A stretch of DNA of 64,000 nt, taken from positions 49,093,795-49,157,794 of the forward strand of contig NC_089498.1 in the NCBI RefSeq assembly GCF_036850765.1, in the 5' to 3' direction. The notes under the pieces are model-generated. The model saw only the letters and a program-made list of their open reading frames with translations. It did not search any database and was not told the DNA's origin. Source of the DNA: Saccopteryx bilineata. Taxonomy: Eukaryota; Chordata; Mammalia; Chiroptera; Emballonuridae. Below, piece after piece: positions 35,190 through 45,989 of the stretch. The position numbers and the translations under genes are program-made. Position 1 is the first letter of the stretch; every line of letters begins with the position of its first letter.

Positions 35190-36215
35190 AAATTGAAATG
35201 ATAACCTTGAAAAAAAATATTTGTAACTCATAGTAGAAAGGGCTAATTTCCCTAGTATAAGAATTCTACTAATTAATGTGAAAGACTAGTAGTCTAATAG
35301 AAAAATAAGCAAAGTAGTAGAAAATTAAAAGAAAAAGAAGTGCAGTGGCTCATAAACATTTGAAAAAAATAAGATATAAAATAAGACAAGATACTTTTTC
35401 ACCTTTGGTCTTGGCAAATTCTTGAAGATTTGATAATAATGTATTGTAAAGATAGAAACACATAAATACATGTTTTCTGGTGACAATGTAAATTGTCATA
35501 ATCTCAGCAGAGAAAAATTTGGCAATATTCCTCAAAATTATAAGTACATATTTCCAACAATTCAATTTCTAAGAAATATTCACATACATTTGAAATAGCA
35601 TTTATACAAGTTTTCATTGCAGAACTAATTGTAATATCTGATAATAAATTATTTGCATTAAATATTTTGAAACATATACTGTTATTTGCAACATATTGTG
35701 AAATTAATAAAAATATAAGGGCTGGATAGAGGGGTGAAGGGATGATCAGATATCTGATAAAGTAAGTATACAATAAAATATTATTTATAGAATCTAGCTG
35801 GTGAGTATATGAGTGTTTATTGTAAAATTAAACTTTTGTATGTATTTGAAAACTTTTATAAAATGTTGACAAAATTGCTAATAATGTTGTAGTCTATTCA
35901 GATGGGAATGACTTAATGAAACACTATACCATAGAATACCATAGCTATTATTAAAAAGAATAAGACAGATGTTTATGTACAGACAGGGAAGGCTAGCCAA
36001 GATATATTATAAAGTGAAATAAATTTCAAAGACTATATGGATACCAACATTTGTATATAATATCTCTAAAAGGATGTGCAAAAATTGGGAGAAAAATAGA
36101 GCCTCAAGTAACATAACTTCAGCTGGAGGATGAGGTGGAAGGAAAATCTATTCTTTTATACATTTTTGTTTTGAATCATGTGCCTTTATATCTACTCACA
36201 ATTAAAGTTTAAAAA
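35190..36215 (+). mobile_element. Old L1 3' end (L1ME-like)
   Basis: A sense L1 ORF2 end is traceable: AGAAAGGGCTAATTTCCCT, ATCTCAGCAGAGAAAAATTTGGC, CAACAATTCAATTTCTAAGAAA, GTTTTCATTGCAGAAC, then ATAGAATACCATAGCTATTATT and GATATATTATAAAGTGAAATAA. All frames are closed. The part at about 35700-35880 (GAGTATATGAGTGTTTATTG...ACTTTTATAAAATG) looks like another L1 3'UTR piece and breaks collinearity. Confidence 0.65.
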
Positions 36216-36234
36216 CATAGATAGCTATTAGACC

Positions 36235-36440
36235 AAATACTTTTGATGTCTTACTTTTTCTAATTCTCACAACTATCTTGCAAGGTAGGTTGTTAATATT
36301 ACCATCTGAAGGTGATAAAAGAGTTCCTGAGTTCAATAACTTGCCAAGCCCACACAGTAAGTGAAAAAGGCACAGGTGAGACATAGGTCTGTGTAATTCC
36401 AAACCTTTGCCTTTTGCACTGCCAAGTGGTGCTAGAAACA
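36235..36440 (-). mobile_element. MIR
   Basis: Antisense MIR blocks: TAATTCTCACAACTATCTTGC, AAGGTAGGTTGTTAATATTACC, AACTTGCCAAGCCCACACAG, ACATAGGTCTGTGTAATTCC, CTTTGCCTTTTGCACTGCC. Confidence 0.75.
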
Positions 36441-36572
36441 CTGCATTTCAAGCAAAGGGCACAGAGGCAGGGAAAGGAAGCACCCATTGGAGAACTGTGA
36501 ACAGTACAGAGTAGGTGGAGTTAAATGCATTATGGAGAGTACTGGGAGAAAATGAAAATGAAAACACAGACA

Positions 36573-38932
36573 GATTCCAAGACGGTGATGGAGTAGGCAG
36601 ATGTTCCAACTGCCACCTCCCAGGACCAAGTTGAATTACAGCTTAAGAACAATCATCTTAAAAAACCAACTTTGGACTAAACAAGGAGGAGTCTATAGAT
36701 CATAGACGAAGCCACACTAAGACTGCAAGGAAGAGCAGAGACACAAAAAGGGCTGTCCTGCTCCCAAGAGTGAGTAGCAGTGGAGAGTCTGGAGGGACTC
36801 TCACTGCAGGAAGGTCCTCCCTGAGAGGGGAAGGTCCTAAGCCCCAAGCTCAACACCCTTGCCTAGAGCCCCAGAGCCAGAAGAGGTGCCCACACAACAC
36901 CTGGCAGTGAAAAGAGCTGAGGTTTTTGTCTGCAAGAAAGAGAGCTCTTGGAGGCACAGGTTCTGGCTTAAAGGGCCAGTGCAGAAAATCTCATTCATGG
37001 CCACCTACCCGGGGCTCCAACGAAGGGAGGGTGGAGAGGACTAGAGTTGTGTGAGGAGAGTGTAAAGCTGGTGGCCCAGAGAGAGACAATATGGGGGAGA
37101 ACCACCGGAATCCTTGTGCTGGATCATCCTCCAATACTGCAGTTGCCATCTTCCTTGGGTAGAGCAGTCCCCTCCATGTGACATCAGCCTGGAGGAAAGC
37201 AACTGCTCTACCCTATGGAGAATGGGCCTTTCTGAGAAGTAAGCCAAGAAGCAAGGGGCATGTCAGTGACTCAGTTTTCTGGTGTTAAGGCCAGAAATTT
37301 TCCCAACACTTCCCAAGACTATGACTGGTGCTTTTGCTTATGGGAGACTCAGTAGAAACTGTCCAGACTGCAGGCAGACCACATCTCTGGGTCTCAGAGG
37401 ACACACCCATCGAAGTCCTGGGGGCCACATCCTACTGAGGTCTATGAAAAAAGTCTGGACAGACTGACATTTGGAGCTGAAGGGAAAGCCATACGCACAG
37501 CCCTTTTTAATCCCTGAATTGCTCCAGGCTTTAGACTCTACCAGAGGTTTTTTCCAGTGGCCAAGCCCAACAAACAGCCAGCAGACAGAGGCTACAAGAG
37601 GCAGAGCTCAAGGAACCTTGGACTTAATGCAGACCTTCCCCCAGGCCCAGTGTAGGTAAAAGCCAGCCTAGGAATGCATCTGGTATTTCCATGTGTACCT
37701 TGGACCCAGCAGAGGCAGCCACAAACTCTGGATTCCTTGCATTTCCAGGAAGGTTGCTGAGGGCCAGTCATGGGTAGCATCTGCTGCTGGTCAGTGCCAA
37801 CTTCCCTCCAAGGAGGCCCAGGGCCAGCACACTCAGTGGCCAGCTATGTAGAACATCAGTTCAGGACATATCAACCCTTGCTGGCAGCGTGTCCTAAAGG
37901 AGAGTTCATTCAACACAGGCCCAGCTGAGGTGAGTTCTGCTCTCTGTGCTCAACACCAGCACAGTGGCTTGGGTGCATTGGACAGGGTGGAGCTTCACAG
38001 TCAGCTACTGCATATCCTAGTGCTCCATATCCTGCCCCATGGGGCTAGGTTCCATAGGGGGACTGGAGAGGCTTGGAGCATGGACATTTAAAGTGTGGAT
38101 CCCTGTGGCCTATTATCGGGTCCGGTCAAGGGGCTTAGCCACATTCTGGAGTGAGGAAAGTCACAGTCAGCCCCAGCAGAGGAAGACTCTTTCAGTCTTC
38201 CTCCCTGAGACCAGGGTCTTACCAGCTAAAAGGACTTTGGAAGAGGGGACTGTCAATCTCATTCAATCTGAACCTGCTGTTAACCCTGCTGGGAGAAATA
38301 GAATTGTAGTATCCAGCAGGGTCTGAAAGATTAGGCTCTGGATTAGGGGCCACTTTCCCTGTATTGAGCTCCTGACCAAGAGACCCCTGAAGTAGGGTGT
38401 CCCACTAACATTGTATTTCCAACCTCAGCTGCCCTAACCCACCAAGCATGCAACCCGTAGAGGGGTTGGTGGGGTAAGACCAGTCTGAGCCCACTTTTGC
38501 AGTGCTGGTCAACTTGTCCCTCCCGCCCACTAGCAGATGTTCCAGCTTTCATGGTGGGCAGTAGCGGAGCAACCAAACAGCGCCACAATTGGCCCACCAT
38601 GAAAGCTGGAATGCCCACTAGTGGGTAGGAGGGACCATGTTGACCAGCAGTGCAAAAGTGGGTGGTTTTTATGAAAAGATTCGCCATCACGGATCTAGGT
38701 TGACCCTTAGAGCCAGGAAGCATGAAAGGATAACTGCACCCATGAAAGGACCAACTGCATTCAATACTCACATACAACAGCAGGGTAAATACTAACCTAA
38801 AGAAGCATTTCTAGAACAAGGAAGTTGGGGCCTGAAGGTCAGTACCACTGATTCCATCTACCTCATAAGGACACTACAACAAAGTTCAAAGTCAGACAGT
38901 GCTACATAATAGACAAAATAGGCAGACAGATT
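36573..38932 (+). promoter_or_regulatory. L1 copy 2 5'UTR (presumed internal promoter region)
   Basis: It starts with a block collinear to copy 1 (GGAGTAGGCAGATG; TTAAGAACAATCATCTTAAAA versus AGGAACAATCAGCGTGAAAA) but is about twice as long. GC-richer than surroundings, with CAGCA/CCAGG-rich middle parts at 37600-38200. Open frames on both strands here are not genes. Part of the extra length is the palindrome at 38490-38662. Confidence 0.65.
38490..38662. repeat. Long imperfect palindrome (MITE-like)
   Basis: The left arm 38490-38559 begins CCCACTTTTGCAGTGCTGG; the right arm 38592-38662 ends CCAGCAGTGCAAAAGTGGG. The arms are about 70 bp, inner ends TTTCATGGTGGGC and GCCCACCATGAAA, with a 32-bp spacer. 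It could fold into a long hairpin. It looks like a bat MITE; the text to its right (TCGCCATCAC at 38681-38690) may be another element end. Confidence 0.8.
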
Positions 38933-39832
38933 TATGACTCAAATGAATCAATGAGAAATCCCCAGAAAAAGAACTAAATGAAATGGGAGTAATCAAATTA
39001 TTACATGCAGAATTTAAAACAATGATTTTTAGGATGCTCAAGGATCTTAGAACAACAATGGATGATGACAACAAGAACTTAAACAAATAGATAGCAAGCA
39101 TCAAAAAGGACATTGAAATCATAAAAAAGAACAAGTCAGAAATGACAAATACAATATCAGAAATATAGACTGCACTAGGAGGAATCAACATCAGGCTGGA
39201 TGAAGTGGAGGATCAAATCAGTGATTTAGAGGACAAGATAAATGTAAGCACAGAAGCAGAGCAGCAAAAAGAAAAGAGGTTCAAAAAGACTAAGGAAACT
39301 TTAAGAGACCTCTGCGACAACATGAAGAGATACAACATCCACATCATAGGGGTTCCTGAAGGAAAAGAGGATGAACAAGTAATAGAGAACCTGTCTGAAG
39401 AAATCATAGCTGAAATTTTTCATAAATTGATGAAGGAAAAAGTCACACAAGTTCAAGAAACACAGAGAGTCCCATTAAAGATGAACCCAATGATGCCTAC
39501 ACTAAGGCACATCACAATTAAAATGCCAAAGTTAAGGGACAAAGAAAGAATACTAAAAGCTGCAATAGAAAAGCAGTAATTACCTACAGAGGAGCCCCCA
39601 TAAGGTTGACATCTGACTTCTCAACAGAGACACTTCAGGCCAGAAATAATTAGCAAGAAATATTCAAAGTGATGCAAAACAAGAACCTACAACTGAGACT
39701 ACTTTATCCAATAAGGCTATCATTTAAAATCAAAGGAGAAATAAGACGCTTTCCAGACCAAAAAAAAAAAAAGACTCAGGAAATGTATTACAACCAAACC
39801 AGTACTGCAAGAAATGTTAAGAGGCTTGCTAT
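38933..39832 (+). pseudogene. L1 ORF1 (copy 2), frameshifted
   Basis: The N-terminal part is broken. A good frame at 39205-39579 covers the coiled coil (MEDQISDLEDKINVSTEAE) and the RRM (NIHIIGVPEGKEDEQ, then LRHITIKMPKLRDKERILKAA). The C-terminal domain continues in another frame (LQLRLLYPIRLSFKIKGEI at about 39687-39745) to near 39832, where an A run disrupts the end. Collinear with copy 1 ORF1. Confidence 0.83.
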
Positions 39833-39834
39833 AA

Positions 39835-39866
<32 letters not shown>

Positions 39867-41239
39867 TAGAGAAAAAGAGGATTGTAGATTTAAAGAATAA
39901 AATGGCAATAAATAAGTATGTATCAAGAATAATATTAAATGTAAATTGATTAAATGAATCAATCAAAAGAAATAGGGTAGCTGCAAGGATAAGAAAACAG
40001 GACCTATATAGATGCTGTCTACAAGAGACCCACCTCAGAACAAAAGATACACATAGACTGAAGGGATGGAAAAAGTATTTCATGCAAATGGAAATAAAAT
40101 AAAAAAAAGCTGGGGTCACAATACCTATATTTAACAAAATAGCCTTTAAAACAAAGGCTATATTAAGGCATAAAGAAGGTCACTACTAATGATAAAGGGA
40201 GCAATTTAACAGGAAGATATAATCATTGTAAATATTTACAGACCTAATATAGAAGCACCTAAATATTTAAAGCAGATTTTGTTGGACATAAAGGGTGAAA
40301 TTGATAGCAATACTGTAATAGTAGGGAATTTTAATACTCCACTAACATCAATGGGTAGATCCTCCAGGCAGAAAATTAACAAAGAAACAGTGACCATTAA
40401 TGACACACTAGATCAACTAGATTTAATTGATATCTTCAGAACCTTTCTCCTTGAAGAAGCAGAATATATATTCTTTTCAAGTGCTCATGTTACATTTTCT
40501 AGGATAGACTACATGTTAGGACACAAAATAAGTCTCAGTAAATTTAAGAAGATTGAAATCATATCAAGCATCTTCTCTGATCACAATGGCATGAAACTAA
40601 AAATCAACTATAATAAAAAAACTAAAAACATTCAGACACTTGGAGGCTAACTAGCATGTTATTAAATAATGAATAGATTAACAATGAGATCAAAGAAGAA
40701 ATAAAAAATTTTCTTGAAACAAAAATGAACATACAACAACCCAGATCTATGCAACACTGCAAAAGCATTACTGAGAAGGAAGTTCATAGAATTACAGGCA
40801 CACCTTAAGAAGCAAGAAAAATATCAAATAAAAAATGTAACCCTGCACCTAAAAGAACTACCAAAGGAACAAAGAATAAACCTCAGAACAAGTAAAGAGA
40901 AGGAAATAATAAAGATTAGCACAGAAATAAATGACATTGAGGCTAAAAACAAAACAAAACAATACAAAAGATCAATGAAACCAACTGGTTCTTTGAAAAG
41001 GTAAACAAGATTGACAAACCTTTAACAAGACTCATCAATAAAAAAAGGGAGAGGACCCAAATAAATAAAATTATAAATGAAAGTGGAGAAGTAATAACTG
41101 ACACCACAGAAATACAAAAGATTGTAAGAAAATACAATGAAGATCTATATGCCAAAAAATTGTACAACCTAGGCAAAATGGATTAATTCATAGAAACATG
41201 CAATCTTCCAAAACTCAATCTGAAAGAATCAGAAAACCT

Positions 41240-41648
41240 GCCCTGGCCGGTTGGCTCAGCGGTAGAGCATTGGCCTGGCGTGCGGGGGACCAGGGTTTGA
41301 TTCCTGGCCAGGGCACATAGGAGAAGCGCCCATTTGCTTCTCCACCCCCACCCCCCTCCTTCCTCTCTGTCTCTCTCTTCCCCTCCTGCAGCCGAGGCTC
41401 CATTGGAGCAAAGATGGCCGGGCACTGGGGATGGCTCCTTGGCCTCTGCCCCAGGTGCTAGAGTGGCTCTGGTCGCCGCAGAGCGACGCCCTGGAGGGGC
41501 AGAGCATCACCCCCTGGTGGGCAGAGCGTCGCCCCTGGTGGGCGTGCCGGGTGGATCCCGGTCGGGCACATGCGGGAGTCTGTCTGACTGTCTCTCCCCA
41601 TTTCCAGCTTCAGAAAAATACAAAAACAAAACAAACAAACAAAAAAAA
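41240..41648 (+). mobile_element. VES-like SINE at a deletion junction in L1 copy 2
   Basis: The head starts GCCCTGGCCGG at 41240; a duplicated CCCCTGGTGGGCAGAGC-type block lies at about 41510-41541; the tail is rich in A and CAAA units. No target-site duplication is visible. Compared with L1 copy 1, the sequence jumps from AGAAAACCT (equivalent to 21589) to CTAACACCTATCC (equivalent to 21704). Confidence 0.9.
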
Positions 41649-43392
41649 CTAACACCTATCCTTCTCAAGCAACTCCAAAAAAATTCAAGAGAAGGGAAGA
41701 CTTCTAAGATAATTTTATGAGGCAAGCATTATCCTCATTCCAAAACCAGGTAAAGATACTACAAAGAAAGAAAACTATAGGCCAATATCCCTGATGAACA
41801 TGGATGCTAAAATTCTCAACAAAATATTAGCAAACCAGATCCAGCAATACATTAAAAAGATCATACATCATGATCAAGTGGGATTTATTTCAGGGAGGCA
41901 AGGCTGCTACAATATTTGCAAATCAATAAATGTGATTCATCACATAAACAAAATGAAGGATGAAAATTACATGATCATATCAATAGATGCAGAAAAAGCA
42001 TGAGATAAAATCCAGCACCTATTTATGATAAAAACTCTCAGCAAAGTGGGAATATAGGGAACATAACTCAACATAATAAAGGCCATCTATGACAAACAGA
42101 CAGCCAACATCATACTTAATAGGAAAAAATTAAAAGCAATCCCCTTAAGATTAGAAACAAGACTGGGGTGATCCCTTTCAGCACTCTTATTCAACATAGT
42201 TCTGGAATTCCGAGCCACAGGAATCAGAGAAGAAGAAATGGAAGGCATCCAAATTGGAAAAGAAGAAGTAAAACTATCAGTATTAGCTGATGACATGATA
42301 CTGTACATAGAAAACCCTAAAGTCTCAGTCAAAAAACTATTAGATCTGAGAAATGAATTTGGCAAGGTGGCAGGATATAAAATTAATATTTAGAAATCAG
42401 TTGCATTTTTATACACCACAAGTAAACTGTCAGAAATAGAAATTAAGGAAACATTCCCCTTCAGTATTACAACAACAACAAAAAATAAAGTACCTAGGAA
42501 TAAATTTAATCAAGGAGGTATAATACTTGTAGTTGGAAAATTATAAGACATTGAAAAAGGAAATCAAGGAAGATACAAACAAGTGGAAGTATATATCATG
42601 TTCATGGGTAAGAAGAATAAACATCTTAAAATGTCTATACTACCTATAGCAATCTATAGATTCAATGCAATTCTTATTAAAATACCAATGGCATACTTCA
42701 CAGATCTAGAACAAATATTCCAAAAATTTATGTGGAACCAAAAAAGAACCCAAGTAGCCTCAGAAATATTGAATATAAAGAACAAAGTCAGAGGTATCAC
42801 ACTTCCTGATATCAAGTTAACTCTAAGGCTATTGTAATCAGCAAAGACTGGTATTGGCATAAGAACAGGCATACAGATCAATGAAACAAAAAAGACCCAT
42901 GCCTTTATGGTCAATTGATATTTGACAAAGGAAGCAGGAGTATACAGTGGAATAAAGACAGTCTCTTAATAAATAGTGTGGGAAAATCGGAAAGGTACAT
43001 GCAAAAAAAGTGAAACCAGACCACTAGCTTACATCATTCACAAAAGTAAACTCAAAGTGGATAAGAAATTTAAATATAAGTCATGAAATAATAAAAAACC
43101 TTGGGAGAAAATGTAGGCAGTAAACTATTTGATATCTCTTGTAGCAATATTTTTGCCAATATATCTCCACGGGCAAGTGAAATAAAGGACAAAATAAACA
43201 AATGGCACTATATCAAACTAAAAAGCTTTTGCACAGCAAAAGACACCATGAACAAAATAAAAAGACAACCCACAAAATGGGAAAACATATTTGCCAATAC
43301 ATCAGATAAGGGATTAATAACCAAAATTTATGAAGAACTTCTAAAACTCAACACCAGGAAGGTAAACAATCCAATTAAAAAATGGGCAAAGG

Positions 43393-43772
43393 GCCCTGGC
43401 CGGTTGGCTCAGTGGTAGAGCGTCAGCCCGGCATGCGGAAGTCCCAGGTTCGATTCCCAGCCAGGGCACACAGGAGAAGCGCCCATCTGCTTCTCCACCC
43501 CTCCGCCTCTCCTTCCTCTCTGTCTCTCTCTTCCCCTCCCGCAGCTGAGGCTCCATTAGAGCAAAAGATGGCCCGGGCGCTGGGGATGGCTCCTTGGCCT
43601 CTGCCCCAGGCGCTAGAGTGGCTCTGGTCGCGACAGAGTGACACCCTGGATGGGCAGAGCATCGCCCCTTGGTGGGCGTGCCGGGTGGATCCTGGTCGGG
43701 CACATGCGGGAGTTTGTCTCACTGATTCCCCATTTCCAGCTTCAGAAAAATACAAAAAAAATAAAAACAAAC
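43393..43772 (+). mobile_element. VES-like SINE inside L1 copy 2
   Basis: The head GCCCTGGCCGGTTGGCTCAG is at 43393, with a B box GGTTCGATTCCCAG, a GAGCAAAAGATGGCCC body and a tail of A and AAAC units. An exact 15-bp duplication, AAAAATGGGCAAAGG, lies at 43378-43392 and 43773-43787. Confidence 0.95.
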
Positions 43773-44229
43773 AAAAATGGGCAAAGGATCTGAATAGACA
43801 TTTTTCCAAAGAGAACAGAGTTGGCCAATAGACATATGAAAAAATGTTCAATGTCACTAATCATCAGAGAAATGCAAATTAAAACCACGATGAGATACCT
43901 CCTCACACCTGTCAGAATGGGTCTCATTTTCAAATCAATACACAAATGCTGGTGAGGGTGTGGAGAAAAGGGAACCCTCCTGAACTGCTGGTGGGAATGC
44001 AGACTGGTGCAGCCACTGTGAAAAACAGTATGGAGATTCCTCAAAATATTAAAAATGGAACTGCTATTTGTCCCACCTATCTCACTTTTAGGAATATATC
44101 CCAGGAACCCCAAAACACTAATTAAAAAAAAGATATGCAGCCCATGTTTATTGCAGCATTGTTTACAGTAGCCAAGATCTGGAAGCAGTCCAAGTGTCCA
44201 TCAGTGGATGAGTGGATAAAAAAGCTGTG

Positions 44230-44700
44230 TTACATATACACAATGAAATACTGAGTGGCTGTGAAAAAGGGAAATCTTACTTTTTGCGATGGCGTGGATG
44301 GACCTAGAGATTATTATGCTAAGTGAAATAAGCCAGGCAGAGAAAGACAAATATCATATGATCTCACTTATAATGTGGAATCTAATGAACACGGTGAACT
44401 GAGGAACAGAACAGAAGCAGAAGACAGGGTCACAGGGAGCAGAGGAACAGCTGTCAGAGGGAAGAGGGAAGAGAGGATGAGATCAAAGAAGGTGAAGAGA
44501 TTAGTGAAATTATATATACATAACACAGAGATACAGATAATAGGACAGTAAATCCCAGAGTGAAGCAGAGAAGGGAGTCAGAGTGAGGGGGGCAAAGGGG
44601 ATGTAGTGGGGGGCATGTTGTTGGGGGGGTGAAGGTATTATATTGATTAGGACACTTGAATCCATGCTAACACAATAAATTTAAAAGTTGCATAAAAAAT
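44230..44700 (+). other. L1 copy 2 3' end, type B
   Basis: It contains AAATCTTACTTTTTGCGATGG, GATTATTATGCTAAGTGAAAT, AGCCAGGCAGAGAAAGAC, CTCACTTATAATGTGGAATC and GGGGGGGTGAAGG. This differs from the type A end of copy 1 (GACATCGGATCATTTA, GATTCCATACATAG). The antisense L1 at 62648-63317 has the type B text. G runs lie at about 44586-44630. Confidence 0.8.
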
Positions 44701-44754
44701 ACAAAGAAATCATTTACATAAATTAAAAAATAAAAAAGATTTAGCTTCCTTAAA

Positions 44755-44761
44755 AAGAAAA

Positions 44762-44811
<50 letters not shown>
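44755..44811 (+). repeat. (GAAA)n microsatellite at L1 copy 2 tail
   Basis: AAAAGAAAAGAAG followed by about twelve GAAA units, ending at the probable right target-site duplication. It most likely grew from the L1 A tail. Confidence 0.93.
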
Positions 44812-44814
<3 letters not shown>

Positions 44815-44824
44815 AAATGAAAAT

Positions 44825-45560
44825 TCAGCCTTGATTTTAAAGGAAACTTACATGCCAATTTAAGACGTGTACTCTATTGTTCTGACACTTAGGAACCATG
44901 GATGATGTTAGAGTAGTTAGTTTTTGATCATATATAGTGAAAGATAGAGAACAATAAAAAATAACAAGTTTGGACAGCTGGCTTAATGGGAAACTTTTAT
45001 TAACCATGTTGTTGTCTGAGCATCATTCAAGTAGCAGAGTGGCAAATATTTTATTAATTGTAGTTTTTTTACTGTCATGTATACATTTTATAGGCACATA
45101 TGAAGAAGACCCTACTTATGTGTCATAAAATCGTCCAAAAGGAACATCCACAGTTTATTGAAGCCATCTGACGAAATGGTGTAAACACTTTTTTATTTAA
45201 ATTTCACCCTCCTTTAAAAAAGAATAACAATAACTAATAAAAATATTGACATTGTAAAGAGATTACTATGTACCAAAATCTTCTCAACCTCTTTTCTACA
45301 CTATTGTCATCATTACATAATAATTATTATAAATATGCTATTTAATATTAAATATTTTAGAACTACATAATTAAATAACATAATTGCTATGAATAATAAT
45401 TATTATAAATATGCTATTTAGTAGCAACGTTTTCCTTTCTTTTATATCATTTTACTACATGCTATAATATTTACTTGAATTCATTTAAATATAGTATTGC
45501 TGGTTACATGAATTGTTATTTATAAACGTAAAAAATTAGAAGCAATCTAAATATCCATGA
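44825..45560. other. Unassigned AT-rich DNA
   Basis: No gene; contains the 27-bp direct repeat at 45318-45420. Confidence 0.5.
45318..45420 (+). repeat. 27-bp exact direct repeat
   Basis: TAATAATTATTATAAATATG plus CTATTTA occurs at 45318-45344 and 45394-45420, 76 bp apart start to start. Confidence 0.9.
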
Positions 45561-45562
45561 TA

Positions 45563-45770
45563 GCGTATTTTTTGCTCCATAAGATATACTTTTCTTCCCC
45601 AAAAGTGGAAGGGAAAATGCTGTGCATCTTATGGAGTGATAAATATAGTAGATATTTTATTAAATATTTTAACACACCATTTGGTTCAGAATATTTTTTT
45701 CTTATTTTCCTCCTTAAAACCCTAGGTGTGTCTTATGGTCAGATTTGTCTTTTGGAGTGAAAAATATGGG
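45563..45770 (+). mobile_element. pogo/Tigger-type MITE, TA-flanked
   Basis: The left end is GCGTATTTTTTGCTCCATAAGA; the right end read in reverse is CCCATATTTTTCACTCCAAAAGA. TA lies on both sides (45561-45562, 45771-45772). An internal GCATCTTATGGAGTG (about 45624-45638) is an inverted partial copy of the end. The ends share the GTATTT...ATAAGA pattern with the 32614-34161 transposon. 208 bp, non-coding. Confidence 0.82.
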
Positions 45771-45989
45771 TAATTTGATTAAGTGAATCATTGTATGTTG
45801 ATGTTATACGACATTATGCAGGCACAAAAATATGGTTTCAAAGAGTGTTTAATGCCAAATAGAAAAAAAATAGAAAAATAATATTTATAGCATGACTATC
45901 AATTTGCCAAGGACATCAGTGATCTCCAGGTAGTAAAATCCAAGTATCAATATTCTGCCTCCATCATACTTGACCTACCTCAAGGGTTT

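Larger units (their letters stand above)
39902..44395 (+). pseudogene. L1 ORF2 (copy 2), broken
   Basis: It begins with the ATG at 39902 (MAINKYVS). The endonuclease segment at 40279-40650 includes SSAHVTFSRIDYMLGHK and SDHNGMKLK. The usual GDFNTPL reads GNFNTPL (Asn codon 40327-40329), the same change as in copy 1. The RT motif reads LADD instead of FADD at 42283-42294. Later parts follow ([14 protein letters not shown] at about 42630; [34 protein letters not shown] at 43218-43310 in part). Many stops and two SINEs interrupt it. About 114 bp present in copy 1 (21590-21703) are missing at the first SINE. Confidence 0.83.
36560..44811 (+). mobile_element. Full-length L1 (copy 2), broken, with nested insertions
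   Basis: Order: 5'UTR of about 2.3 kb, ORF1, ORF2, a 3'UTR of a type different from copy 1, then an A-rich/GAAA tail. A possible 13-bp duplication, AGAAAATGAAAAT, lies at 36547-36559 and 44812-44824. It carries SINEs at 41240-41648 and 43393-43772 and a palindromic insertion at 38490-38662. Decay is similar to copy 1: many stops in both ORFs. Confidence 0.87.

Noticed and set aside
36859..38326. Several frames of 60-100 codons in GC-rich sequence
   Set aside because: They lie in the 5'UTR of L1 copy 2 and have no counterpart in copy 1 or known L1 proteins.
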